NCBI RefSeq assembly: GCF_032854445.1
Contig: NC_088307.1
Location: forward strand, 29,978,484 to 30,042,483
Direction of reading: 5' to 3'
Origin: Liolophura sinensis
Lineage: Eukaryota; Mollusca; Polyplacophora; Chitonida; Chitonidae
DNA: 64,000 nucleotides
Shown: positions 47,276 to 59,379 of the stretch, one piece after another
Position numbering within the stretch: position 1 is the first letter of the stretch
Layout of the letters: each line of letters begins with the position of its first letter
The notes under the pieces: generated by a model
The model's database searches: none
What the model saw: the letters and a program-made list of their open reading frames with translations, nothing else
What the model was told of the DNA's origin: nothing
Made by a program: the position numbers and the translations under genes

Positions 47276-50200
47276 CTGAAAAACAAAGCACCGGAACAAA
47301 TTGTGAAATATATAAAAAGAGTAGGAAGAAAAACTCAATTTGCTTTATTTTCCTTGTGCTTATCGTTTTTCGTACTGTACTTCACACTCCATTATTCTAT
47401 AATCCCTAACTCGACACTGTAAGGCCGCCTGTAATACCTGATGACCAGAGAAGCCATCAGTACTTACACGGTAAAACCGACTCTTCCCCCATCAAACCTC
47501 TCCGGCTGACGTATAAGGCTTGGGACCACAAAAACAACAGTACTTACACAGTATTTCGGGCAGTTCTATCAACCTCTCCGACTGCAAGTAATACCTGGTG
47601 AACAGAGAAACTAGCAGTACTTACACAGTAAATCGACTGTTCCATCAAACCTCTCCGACGACCCGGAATAGCTGGGGACCACAGAGACCAACAGTATTTA
47701 GCCTACATAGTAAAACCGACGGTTCCACCAAACTCCTCCAACCATCCGTAATAACTGGTGAATGTGCAGTAGTTTTGTTATTACAGTAAACGTCTATATA
47801 CATATCGGTAAACACCTATATACCATTTGTTCAATGTGTTGCTTTGGTCGTGGGACTTGCCTAAGCTTACAAACGACATGACATGGGCTCAAAAATGGAA
47901 TCTACAAGAAGGCACACTATCTGACTGTTTTCTGGATCCTGCAAAATTGGTGTGAGTTAAACAGTTATTACTGCAAGGAACACAGAGGAACACGATAAAC
48001 GTTACAACAACGCATATGTCGGAAGAAATTCAAAGGGGAAATAACTTCCAAAGTCCCTCCCGCCTTCCTTGTCGAAGCACTGTCCTGAAAGTCCAGACTC
48101 AAAGGCCATACCTTTATATTCCATAAACTGGGTGCAGTCTCCCGTTGACTGTTAGTTCAAATAAGCAACCATGGATGAATTCTGCAATGAAGGCCTTGGA
48201 CAGCTAGAGGGCTTTATGCAAATATCACAATTTAGATATTTCTCTGACCAGTGGCTGATGGCAGCGACGATCTCTGGAGAGTGGATATTAGAACAGGGTG
48301 GAGACAAGTCATTAGGTTCAAAGTGGTTACTGGAGAATACGTGTCCGTTAGCACGTTGTGTTCCGTGCCAGAGTAAGACCACTTTATTAAATCGAGTAAG
48401 ACGTTATTCGGACCGAAAGAAAAGGCACTTACGTCCTATGATACATTAACTCATTGACCCCGACCGACCGCTGCAGCCGCCAATACAGCGTCGGGCTGTA
48501 GCCGTGCCTGCTTTCCGCCCGAGCAGGCGTCAGCGATCAGCCTCAATTGCCAAACTCGCCTCTGTGTGAGCTTACACTATAACGGCGACTGATGCAGAGC
48601 GTTTTTCTATTTCAGCATTCTAATGCTGGTTGGATTTTGTCATTTATGTTTATTCCACGTGACATAATCTTGTAAAATATTAGTGTAGTTGTGGACGTAC
48701 ATTCATTAAGACATCTATGAAATGGGATTATCGAACTGAACATTCACAGAACATGCGACACCAGCGAAAAGTATCGTAATTTTGGAGGTGATGATAAGCG
48801 AATTCCTCTAGATAACCCCCGCTTTTCTGAATAAAGGTATGTATTTCTAACTCATCAAACTTTGAGGAAATACAGAGAAACCAGTTATTTATCGTGGGTT
48901 TGTTCAAGTGTCGAATAGAGCCGTAATATAGTCAGTCGTTTTCTCACTTCAGCTACGCAAAAATACCAAAACATTTTGTCGCCGAAGGCATTCGTCGTTC
49001 ATTGGTCAGTAGTTTGCCCTAGATTCTATCACGTGACAAAGCGGGACAGAATCACTGGTCAGTGATATTCAGGTCAGACCTACACACTCCTTTCAGAATA
49101 AACGATAAACACAAAACAAAATAATGTCATCGTCGTCAGATTCACTTTCAACTAATATCTGATTCAGTGTCACATTCCCTGACAGCAGACGGTCTATCAT
49201 CGGGTGTGAAGCCTAAGCAATCTTCTTCGCTGGACTCGGCCAACGTTGACACAATATTGACACTCAAGTGTGTGCGACTCGGAAAAATAGGTTCTAATTT
49301 TGTTGTGGTTAGGCATTCAAGCCAATAAAAACCGCCAAAATACTGGTAAATACAAGTCTGAAACATGGAGAGAGGTGTGTTTTGATTGATATATACTTGG
49401 ACAAAACATTTGAAAGCAAAATACGCATCGAATGAGAAGTGGTGTCATATGCGGGTTTAGCCGCTCCTCGGGAAATGAGGTGGTATCGGCCGCGCGGATA
49501 TACCCACACCTCGGGTTGAGACAGAGCGCTCTGCATACGGCCTGAGCCGCGCGTCGGAGTGAATGAGTTAACGAAAATGTTTTCACAAGTAATAAGTCGG
49601 CCTTTTAAGAAGTCTACGTTTTACCAGATCTTAAGGAACCGTTACTCCGTAGATCGGCTATGAATGCTCTTCGCTTGATGAAGATGGTCAACTCAAGTTT
49701 TCAAGGAGATCAAGTTTTGATTCAAAGTGTGCGTACAAAAAACGCTATCCAGATTTTTTAATGGTCTTGGGAAAATTACTACTGTGTAAAATATGTGTTT
49801 AAGGAAGGGCTACGTTCTCTTTGCAGCAACATAACTTCGTAGACTTGCTCCGCCCGTAATGTCGAAAATGGCGGATGAGGTTCAACGAATGAAAGAAAAA
49901 GGTGTAATCAAATGTATACAGGAACCTACAAAATTGTGTGCACCAATCGTCGTACTCAAAGCAAAGAGAGAGGGTGGGGGGATTTGCGTGGACTCAAAAA
50001 GTTTTACCGGAAGAGCGGAATACCGGAAGAGCTATGTCACTACATGAAACTTCCCCTGATGCCATTTGTGACATAGATGATGTCCTTGTGTCAGGTAAAG
50101 ATCGCAATGAACACCACCAGCGGTTGAGGCAACACTACAAACACTGCAAGAAGGTGGTGTGTCAAAAATGTGATTTTTTTCAAAAGGAAGTGCGTTGCCT

Positions 50201-53200
50201 TGGTGATATAGTATCACGTGACGGAATATCATTAGATTCGCAAGAAAAAAGGATTCTGTGAGGTAGAGATGGTCTTACAGAGAGGATAAACCAACTAAGA
50301 TATCGGCGGACGCTTCTTTCCACGATTTGGATGTCGTTTTACTGTAGTGACAAACAGATCTGACGATTCAACCCAGTAATACTTACAAAAGAAAACCTAT
50401 TTTTCCGCCAAACCTCTCCCACCACCCATGACGGCCTGTGGCTAGAAAACCCAGCAGTATTAAGCCAATAAAACCTATTTTCTGCGAAACCTCTTCTGCG
50501 AATCCGTGACGGCTGGTGACTGCAACAGCCAGCAGTACTCACACAGTAATACCGATATTTCCGCCAAACATCTCCGACCTCCCATGACGGCCGGTGACTA
50601 CAACAGCTTGCAATACTTACACAATAAAACTGACAGTGCGGTGAAACCTCGTCGAGTGCCCGTAATAGCGGGGTACCAAAAAAGACCAACAGTACTTACA
50701 CAGTAAAACCGAACTTTCCCCCAAATCTCTTCGACCGCCTGTGACGCCGGTGACCAGAAAAAACCAGCAGTACTTACACAGTACAACCGGACGTTCCGCC
50801 AAATCTCTTCAACCGCATCTGGCGGCGGTGACCAGAAAGACCAGCAGTACTTACACAGTAAAACCGAACGTTCCGCAAAATCTCTTCAACCGCATCTGGC
50901 GGCGGTGACCAGAAACACCAGGTGTACTTACACAGTAAAACCGACGGTTCCATCAAATGCCACTGTCCGCCCATAATAACTGGTGACCACTAGTTTGGTA
51001 GCGCAGTTCTCGAGAACTTTATTAAAGACGAGATTTGCATTTAATGGCCATCTGCCTGCACTCAAAATGTCGTTGTAAAATTTAAGCAACCCTGAAAAAT
51101 ATAACAAAAAAATTATGATGACGTGTGGATTATTCCTGAGTATACGTAGCTTCGTATGCTTAGGGTTTTATCAGGACATCTCTGCCTCAACATTCAGCTT
51201 TAATCTATATGTTTTACTAATAATTTTACTAAAGCTGAGCTACCTTTAGTTGTCGAAAGTATTATGGTCACAGTTGGACAGATTATACATCACAATGATG
51301 ACATCACATCTTAGATGACAACTAAGGAGTTGTCAGTCTAAGGACTGCTCAGTCTCCACAGCAATGATATCTTACTGAGAACAGATCAATCATCTCAGCC
51401 ATGATTTCTTACTAAGGACTGATCAGTCACCTCAACCATGATATCTTACTGAGAACAGATCAATCATCTCAGCCATGATATCTTGCTAAGGACTAATCAA
51501 TCACCACAGCCACGATATCTTACTGAGAACTGATCAATCACCTCAGCCATGATATCTTGCTAAGGACTAATCAATCACCACAGCCACGATATCTAACTGA
51601 GAACTGATCAATCACCTCAGCCATGATATCTTGCTAAGGACTAATCAATCACCACAGCCACGATATCTTACTGAGAACTGATCAATCACCTCAGCCATGA
51701 TTTCTACTAAGGGACTGATCAGTCACCTCAGCCATGATAACAAGCACAGTTCTTGTAATACTTTTGTGATTTTCGCCCAAAATAACGATGTCAATAAATT
51801 GTGAATGTTTATCACGGTGGATGATTTCAGACGCCAAATCTTGAATGTTTTTGTGGACGTTTGATTGAATCAAGGTGTGGGATTTCAAAAGACAAAAAAG
51901 AAAACTTTTATGTAAAGTTTCTTTCGTTTGAAAAATGTCCGATTAATTTCTTCAACGGCGTAAAATGCTTTTCAGGCCTTGTATTTTGCCCTTGTTTTTT
52001 CAGGACCTAGTAGGTATCAATAAAGTCTCATCCATATTTCTACCTGGCATGGTACATTCACAGTCCCATGCAGAGAATGCATTAATATATTCACAGCTTT
52101 ATATCGCATACACTTTAAATCTAGAAGTATAGAGGTCTGTATGAGTGGTAAAATCACCTGTTACAAGTGTAGTGTATGTTACTGACCTGCTCTGCCCTGG
52201 ATGGGTGCTCTGTTATTTGGAAGATGGTAGCGTCGTTTGTGTAGAGGTCTACGATGCCTTCGTATCTTGCCTGTTGCTAGCAGCGCTCCAGTCTATGTAC
52301 GACTGGCGGGCCTCAGCAGCAACTCCTACATAACAAAGGAGGGAAGTGGTAACTATCTTCCAATCATTACCTTTACAATGAATTGGACAGTCATGTGGCA
52401 TACGACTACGGACAATATATTGTACATAAGGCACCAGTCAGGACAGTTAAATTTTTAAATTTCCACAAGAATTCTAAAAAAAACGATTTCTCTGACTTTG
52501 AATAGACTCTCCATTTCCAAAGACACAAGAAGTGTAAACATAAGTAAAATAAACAACGTACAAGATCTTTTAAATAGCAAATGTGAATGAACCAAAGTTC
52601 TTCTTCATATGTCCCAACACCACTGAAAAACTGACAGAAATAAAGACAGCTGCCTCTCCGATCGTACTTGGAAGATCTGGCAGCAACTAACCATATTGTT
52701 GGCCGCCGTCGTGTTAGTGAAATGGTCTTCACTACCACGCAGAAAAACACTAATTGAATAAATACGTCTGTAAATAATTGAAAGTAATAAACGACATTTC
52801 TTTATTGAGTACTAATCTGGCGCTGCACTTCTGTACGTCACATTCTTACCTGTTACGGCAATGTAGTCCTGTATGATTACACGAAGCCTTACGATCTCGA
52901 CAGATAATGGCAGTTGTCTTATTCATTTGAATTATTTTTGAAAAGTACAAAGTTTTTTCATAGAGCCCTTGAGACATGTGGAAAATAACTAAAAAAACAA
53001 CCCTCTAGATTTGTGTTTGATTTCATGTCATCCGACATGGGATGAGTCGTTATTATGATGCGTCGTTAGAGGCACATATACTCGATGAATACATATGCTG
53101 TCTGTTATTTGCCCCTAGTATCATTTCTTCTGTTCAAATGAAACAAGCTGTGGTAATAAATTTGTAGTGCAGAGACACCGCATCAATTATCATTTAAAAA

Positions 53201-54167
53201 TGGTTGAAAATGACATTACTTGACAATATGAATAACAATTGCTGCCATGTCACTGTTGTGTAGCCAACAATTAACTAATTTGTCTGGTTGGGTAAACGTG
53301 ACTGTTATGAATCCATTTCGCCACTCTGAGTCTCGCTTAGATGAGACGCAACACGCAAACTGCGCAGCATATGAGTAGGTTCGAATGATACGATAAAACG
53401 TAGCAAATTCTATAGAGATTTCAACATAAAATAAATATATACCCTGTAATGGCTATATTGTTGAAAGAAACTGAAAATTTAAAAGTTTACCAAATGACTA
53501 CAGTTAGTTAAATGGAGATAAATTGAGGTGGAATAATACATAACATCAGTGTCATGCATGCTCACGCCCCCCACCAGCCCGACCCTCACTTAACTTCATC
53601 AGCAACGACGCCTTACCATGGCAGATGTTCTAATTGCTGATTTAGGTCGGTTCCATTTCCGTTTCTCAGGATTGGGAGTCTCGGTTGATACGGAACCGTT
53701 TTTTTTTTTCCTACTTGATCCTACCAATGCGGTCGCTGTGAGTTCAAGTCCAGCTTATGCTGGCTTCCTCTCCAGCCGTACGTGGGAGGGTTTGTCACCA
53801 ATCTGCGGATGGGTCGTTGGTTTCCCCCTGTTTCGACCTCTGTCCAATTTTCTCCCACCATAAGTGAAATATTCTTGAGTATGGAGTAAAACACAAATCA
53901 AATAAATAAATAAAATCATCAGACGTCAGTTTAGCATGATTGTCCCTTTGTCCATTTAACGATTATATTTACTATATTTTACATATAATATATTGGTTGT
54001 CTACAACAACATGGCAAACGTGACGATTTGCCCAAAGCATCTAATGACCCGACTAAAAACGAGACAGTAACTTACGAGCGCGGAAACCCTTGTACGGGCC
54101 GCTGTAGGTGCCCTCCACGCAGAGTAGTATGCAGCTCGCTAACAGTACGAACACCTTCATTCTGCTT
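47113..54167 (-). CDS. Gene A: small secreted protein of 135 residues, family not recognised
   Basis: Three coding exons on the minus strand: 54076-54160 (with 7 bases of 5' UTR to 54167), 50932-51091 and 47113-47275. Phases close (1 then 2) and the last exon ends in TAG. Residues 1-17 form a signal peptide (MKVFVLLASCILLCVEG). The middle (30-81) mixes a helix-like stretch with a Val/Thr/Gly-rich, beta-like stretch (KLVVTSYYGRTVAFDGTVG). Residues 83-100 are basic (GIRVFRRVRGVLK), and the tail is Pro then Gly/Tyr-rich (SPGHGYYNGYYYS). Only one Cys remains after signal cleavage. No known domain is recognised. It ends about 1.8 kb upstream of gene B's start on the same strand. Gly/Tyr tails occur in some structural matrix proteins, but that is only a loose parallel. 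Confidence 0.8.
47415..47790. repeat. Diverged block of the gene A exon 2 donor repeat
   Basis: About five units with CAGTACTTACACAGTAAA and a CTCTCCGAC core, akin to the array at 50340-50990, inside the same intron near its other end. Confidence 0.85.
48446..49571 (-). mobile_element. piggyBac-type element, internally deleted, flanked by TTAA
   Basis: TTAA at both ends (48446-48449 and 49568-49571) with inverted ends CTCATTGACCCCGACC and CTCATTCACTCCGACG. Shares both ends with the larger copy at 55918-58971. Keeps only an N-terminal scrap of the transposase (DCLGFTPDDRPS). Non-autonomous. Confidence 0.85.
49835..50275 (+). pseudogene. Ty3/gypsy-like reverse transcriptase fragment
   Basis: Two frames match conserved RT blocks: VQRMKEKGVIKCIQEPTKLC and GGICVDSKSF, then DIDDVLVSGKDRNEHHQRL and QKEVRCLGDIVSRDGISLD. 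The part between these blocks is deleted and the frames differ, so it is dead. Lies in gene A intron 2. Confidence 0.8.
50340..50990. repeat. 75-bp minisatellite built on the gene A exon 2 donor
   Basis: About eight units, each with CAGTACTTACACAGTAAAAC. On the minus strand this is GGTTTTACTGT then GTAAGTACTG, the exon end and its donor. About 50 bases of coding sequence are included in each unit. Confidence 0.92.
50932..51091 (-). CDS. Gene A coding exon 2
   Basis: 160 bases, phase 1 in and 2 out, acceptor TTTTTCAG and donor GTAAGT. 52 whole codons with no stop, beginning LLKFYNDILSAGRWPLNANL. The last 50 or so bases and the donor are tandemly repeated to the left (50340-50930), and a more diverged block lies at 47415-47790. 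Confidence 0.8.
51330..51735. repeat. Minisatellite, 38 bp unit in 76 bp pairs
   Basis: CTCAGCCATGATATCTTGCT and CACAGCCACGATATCTTACT alternate. Confidence 0.92.
52650..52768 (+). mobile_element. Old SINE fragment
   Basis: CTGCCTCTCCGATCGTACTT through GGCCGCCGTCGTGTTAGTGA to AATTGAATAAATAC. Confidence 0.7.
52769..53600. other. Gene A intron 1 stretch without recognised feature
   Basis: Unique-looking AT-rich sequence. No repeat array, exon or element recognised. Confidence 0.5.
53715..53913 (+). mobile_element. SINE fragment lacking the A box
   Basis: ACCAATGCGGTCGCTGTGAG through GAGTTCAAGTCC to AAATAAATAAATAAA. Confidence 0.85.
54076..54160 (-). CDS. Gene A coding exon 1: signal peptide
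   Basis: ATG at 54160. Encodes 28 residues and the first base of an Arg codon; donor GTAAGT. Lys at position 2, a hydrophobic core and Gly at 17 make a good signal peptide. A TTTGCTTTCACAG acceptor lies 7 bases before the ATG, so an upstream untranslated exon is expected. Confidence 0.85.
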
Positions 54168-54329
54168 CTGTGAAAGCAAATTAGAGACATCAATAACACT
54201 GACATTAGCAAAATACTTTTATCAAAGAAACGTTAAAATACCTTCAGTTAAGATTAATATAAAACTTGCACGGGCTTTCATAACTTTTCTCTAGTAATTT
54301 GTTGTAGTTTCCTGTTAATCTTGTCTAAT

Positions 54330-55320
54330 GTTAAGGCATCCTGGATCTAACGGAGTTCAAAATTTAGACTAAGCCAAGGCATCCTGGACGTATCAGCGGT
54401 AAGCTATTAGGACCAAACTAGGGCATCATGCAAGTACAATGTTAAACTGTTTGGGTTAAGAGAGGGCATCCTGAACCTACCAGTGGTAATTCAAGTGGAT
54501 CTAGCAGTTGTAGGTATTTTGGACCAAGATAGAACATCCTGGTCTTATTGGTTATGATATTTTGACCAAGACAGGACACCCTGGACTTATTCCTAGAGCT
54601 AGGAAATCCTGGACATATAAGTTGCAAGCAGTTTAGACAAAGCTGAAACATCCTGGAACTTCATGTGGTAAACTACATGTACTTGAACCAAGCTAACGCT
54701 TTCATGAGCTACAAAGTTTAAGCCATTTGGACCAGGCTACAACATCCTGAACTACAAATGTTAAAGCACTTTGACCAGCATAGGGCTTCCTGAGACTATT
54801 AGTGGTTAAGCTACTTAAATCAAGTTGTTGACCAACAAGGTGTAAGCCGTTTGGAAAAAGCTAAGGCACCCTTCACCTACAAGTAGTAAGATATTTGGGC
54901 CAAACTAGATGTACGTTATCCTGGACCAACAAATGGTAAGGTATTTGAACAAAGCCTCATGTACGTCATCCTGGACCAACAAATGGTAAGCTATTTGGGT
55001 CAAGATAGATGTACGTCATCCTGGACCAACAAATGTTAAGCTATTTGGGCCAAGATAGATGTACGTCATCCTGGACCAACAAATGGTAAGTTATTTGGGT
55101 CAAGATAGATGTACGTCATCCTGGACCAACAAATGGTAAGTTATTTGGGTCAAGATAGATGTACGTCATCCTGGACCGTAAGTTATTTTGGGTCAAGATA
55201 GATGTACGTCATCCTGGACCAACAAATGTTAAGCTATTTGGGTCAAGATAGATGTACGTCATCCTGGACCAACAAATGGTAAGTTATTTGGGTCAAGCTG
55301 AGGATCCTTGGCATGCAAGC
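54330..55320. repeat. Minisatellite, about 50-60 bp unit
   Basis: Left half is degenerate (GGCATCCTGGA with TTTGGACCAAG). Right half is regular: GTACGTCATCCTGGACCAAC plus AAATGGTAAGTTATTTGGGT. Confidence 0.9.
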
Positions 55321-55917
55321 AATAAGTTATCAACTATTTGGACATACCTCAGACATCCTTATCATGCAAGGTAAAACGTCAGGTCCTGGTGTCCTGGTCC
55401 AGGAAGCGAAATGCTCCGTGGACCGAGCTACAGCTTCTTTCTCCGAAATTATTTTATTTAATTAATTGGCCTTTGTTAAATGCCATGGTCACACATTTTG
55501 CACGTACGTCAATTTCCCCAGTGTTTGTAAGACATCATGAACTTTGAGCAGAAAGGTATTTAGACCCAAGACTGACATTAATGTTCTGCACGCAAAACGC
55601 TTCACGCTTCGTTACTTTGGCACTTAAATTAAATTTATTCTCTTGACTATTCTAGCCTGAGAGTAGACGAAGGGCGAAGGTGTGATGATCCCAGTTTACC
55701 TAAATGCCGGTGGTGTCCCACAAGTTAGACTATTCTCCAGACATTAAACTCATATCCTGCAAGGTTAAATTTGTACGTGTACATTGTAATTAAAAGTTAG
55801 CAATTATAATAAAATACAATAAGATAGGAGATTACAACCAGAGCGGAAAAGACAGTGTGATAGTTAACCTCAAACAAGGTTTTATTCTAACCTTTCATAT
55901 AAATGACTGAGTAGCAA

Positions 55918-58900
55918 TTAACTCTGACTCCAACAACCCACCTCAGCCGCAAGTACAGCTCCGGGCTGTAGCCGTGCCTGCCTTCCGCCCGAGCAGGCGT
56001 CAGCGATCAGCCTCAACTGCCGTACTCGCCTCTGTGTGAGCTTACACTGTAACAGCGACTGATGCAGAGCGTTTTTCTGTTTTAGCACTCTAAAGCTAGT
56101 TGAATTTTGTCATCAATGTTATTCTACGCAATCTTGGAAAATATTAGTATAGTTGCGGACGTACATTCATGAAGATGCCTATAAAATGGGATTATCGAAC
56201 TGAACATTCACAGAACATGCGACACCAGCGAAAAATATCGTAATTTTTAGAGGTGATGGTCACGCGAATTCCTGAACAGAACGCCCGCTTTTCTGAATAA
56301 AAGTATGTGTGTCTAAGTCATCAAACGCTCAGGAAATACAGAGAAATCAGTTATTTATCGTGGGCTTGTTGAAGTGTCGAATAGAGCAGTACTATTGTCA
56401 GTTGTTTTCTCACTTCAGCTAAGCAAAAATTGCCATAACGTTTCGTCACCGAAGGCATTCGTTGTTCATGGCCAGTAGTTGCCCTAAATTCTATCACGTG
56501 ACACAACGGAGCAGAATCATTGGTGGGCGATATTTAGGTCAGACCAACACACTCCTAACAAACTAAATGATAAACACAAAACAAAATAATGTGAACTTTG
56601 ACCTCTTGTTTCATTTTTTTTTGACAGATGTGGCTGGCACCAATATGAAAAATTATAACTCCAGGCTAGCCCATGTAATGTGGAAGAGTAATGTGTGGAA
56701 CACAAACTTGTTTGTTTGTGATTCACAAAATTTACTAGCTATTTCTCATTACCATTCCAGCCCCTCCATCCACAAACAAATAAATTTTTAAAAAGGCAGA
56801 AAAAACACAAACACAAATTACAAATTTTGGTTTACATTACTCACTCATTATAGAAAGTACTTCTGTGCAAAATTCGTTCTTCATACATGTAAGTGTGCTG
56901 GAATTTTGGATTTACACTGACAGTCAATGAGTCACAATTTATCTTCACTGAAAGTTGGTGAAAAAACTTTTTTAGTTATTATTTACAATATTTACTGTTT
57001 GTCAACTACTGGCGTGGAATCTACTCTTCTGTGAATGATAAAACATGAAATGGTTCAAAAACATTCCAAACAGAGGTTTGCATCACAAATCTTGCATCCA
57101 TAGTTTGACTCCTTCCTGATTTTCCTTGAACTACACAATTTGCATCGCCTAGATTTGGGCATGGATGTGGGCAAATGACACATTTCTTTCACCCGACCAG
57201 TTTTGCTTTTCTTCTGGTGATTCAGAGACTCCCGCATAAGAATGAAAGAGCACGCCACTGCTGTGTCAAACAAAAACCAGAACAGGCACTTCCAAAAGTT
57301 TTTGGAGCGACGAGTAGTGGAATATTGCATACGCAGCTGGTCTCCGTGGTCAACACCATTCATGTGCTTGTTATAGTTCTCCACAACTTCAGGGGCCTTT
57401 ATTTCTGCACGCGTTCCATCCTTCTGTTTTCGCTAGACACTCACTGTGACAGTTGGATCAGAATTGGTTGACAAGAAGTTTACCTGACGATTGTCGTACC
57501 AGCAGGCTGCCACAAGGTTTTCTTTCTGGTAGAGTTTACTTGCCCCTTTTTGTTTCAGCAGACAGTTTTTGTGTAGTGCGTTATGCCACCCCTTTCTGTT
57601 GAGTCTACAGGTGCCACAAGCATACCATGCTTGTTGCAGGTGCCACAAGCAAACTGTATCAGCAAGTCTTGATACAGTTGGGGACTGGAAAAGTAAATTG
57701 TCCATGTATATGTGGTGACTTTTACCGGACAATACCCTGGTCAAATCCCATACAACCCTCGAGGCCAAACCCACTTCTCTCCCTGTATCTTGTTTGCCAG
57801 TGTATACCTCCATCTGGTACACATACCCATTGCTACTGTCTGCTAACTGCCACACATTTACTCCAAATTTACATGGCTTTGCCGGTAAGTACTTTCGGTA
57901 CGAAACACGTCCACGGAATGGAATCATCGCCTCATCTATCGTGACACTTTTGTGTGGTCGATAGTTTTCTCTGCACATTACTGAAGAGGCCGGCCATGAT
58001 GTATTTTGTCATGGTTCGCATCTCCCCTGGCTGGAATTGTAGTAAAATCACTGCAGTGAAAAATACTGCAAGATTTTCTCAAACCTGTCTAGTCCATGAT
58101 GATTGGTATGGAGGGTACTTTGAAGAGTGATCAGTTGACCAATACTGCTTGTATGTAGACAATTGTATGTAGGCAATTGTATGATAGACATAACCACATG
58201 AATGCCCATAAATGCTTTCATTTCCTGGGTTGTTACATGGATCCATCTGTTGTCAGATTTTTTCTCAATACACTGCCTGGCATATAGGTTGGTCTGATCA
58301 CCAAAAGGGTATATAATTCTTCAGTGAATATGAGATTGACAAAATCGAGCTCTGTATTTTCCTTTGTATGCACATTTATTGGTCCAGTCGGGCTGGGTGA
58401 AGTCGTTGACAGCAATCTTTTCCAGTCTGACTCCATCGACGGGTTCTACTACAGGCGTTGTTGTTGTTCTGTTGCCTATCATATTTCCGGCATCTGGCGA
58501 TCGCAGATCTGACAAAGGGGAAGTCATCGTCGTCAGATTCACTTTCTGATACACTAATGTCTGACTCAATGTCACATTCCCTGTCAGACGGTCTATCATC
58601 GGTTGTGAAGCCTAAACAATCCTCATCTTCGCTGGACTCGGCCAACGAAGCCATGTTGACACTCGAGTGTGTGCGAGTCTAAAAATAGATTCTATTTTTG
58701 TTGTGGTTAGGTATTCAAGCCAATAAAAACCGCCAAAATACCATTAAACACAAGTCTGAGACATTCATTACGTGTGTTTTGATTGCTTTAACCTGAAACA
58801 CAAAACATTTAAAAGCAAAATATGCACCCAGTGAGAAGTGGTGTTATATGCGGGTTTAGCCGCTCCTCGGGAAATGAGGTCCTTATCGACCGCGCGGGTA

Positions 58901-58971
58901 TACCCGCACCTCGGGTTGAGACAGAGCGCTCTGCATGCGGCCTAAGCCGCGCGTCGGAGTGAATGAACTAA
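55918..58971 (-). mobile_element. piggyBac-type transposon, near full length, inactive
   Basis: Left end at a TTAA (55918-55921). Right end is CTAA (58968-58971), a mutated TTAA. End sequences match the short copy at 48446-49571. Carries a broken transposase on the minus strand. It lies upstream of gene A's first coding exon, inside the proposed 5' UTR intron. Confidence 0.87.
57055..58654 (-). pseudogene. piggyBac transposase pseudogene
   Basis: Acidic N-terminus at 58654 (MASLAESSEDEDCLGFTTDD). A frameshift near 58400-58550 leads to FTQPDWTN in another frame. The catalytic core at 57978-57433 has TIDEAMIPFRGRVSYRKYLP, FGVNVWQLAD and HHIYMDNL, typical of the DDE_Tnp_1_7 domain. After an in-frame TAG at 57433 the same frame continues to a cysteine-rich C-terminal finger (CKLCSSRK, CKICDANLCLEC). 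Further breaks lie between 58000 and 58320. Not functional as it stands. Confidence 0.87.
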
Positions 58972-59196
58972 CCGCCCTCTAGCACTATGGCTTAGGCAGA
59001 GTTTGATTTCAAAAATGCATTAGGTGTACGTCACTGGTCTTGATTCTCAAGATGCCGTGATATTGCCACAGTTGAACTAACACGGTGCCTCATTTTCTTT
59101 GGGTGATCCCAAGCTTTGAAAGAACAAGTCATGCAATGGAATTTGTACAAAGAAACGTGGAATTAATAAATAAACAACTCAGGCAGACATACTTAC

Positions 59197-59326
59197 TTCA
59201 GTACACTGGTTGACTGTATCCTGGCTTTGAAGTGCTGGTTCCTACCGAATGTGGCCTAGATGTACAGCTGCCAAGGTAGCTCCTCTGCCTTCCTGATGGA
59301 ATAAGTACATAGCGACAAAAGCTTCC
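59197..59326 (-). other. Possible 5' UTR exon of gene A
   Basis: A GTAAGT donor at 59196 pairs with the acceptor just before the gene A start codon (54168). The outer end is set about 30 bases below a TATA-like box and is only approximate. The joining intron would carry the piggyBac copy and several minisatellites. Inference only; it could belong to another transcript. Confidence 0.35.
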
Positions 59327-59346
59327 CATTTTAAAGTGCGGCATAA

Positions 59347-59357
59347 TTTTTTTTATA
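59347..59357 (-). promoter_or_regulatory. Possible TATA box for gene A
   Basis: TATAAAAAAAA on the minus strand, at a suitable distance from the proposed first exon. AT-rich surroundings make chance likely. Confidence 0.3.
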
Positions 59358-59379
59358 CTTTCTTTTTGAATTATTTTCC

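Noticed and set aside
48171-48449. 92-residue plus-strand frame
   Set aside because: Ends at the piggyBac TTAA border. No motif or splice context, and an overlapping minus-strand frame is equally open.
50932-51091. Joining gene A exon 2 directly to gene B unit 1 exon a to make one gene
   Set aside because: The phase fits (2), but a signal-peptide exon with the same phase lies at 45221-45267 and a stop-bearing exon that completes gene A lies at 47113-47275. Two genes explain all exons; an alternative transcript is still possible.
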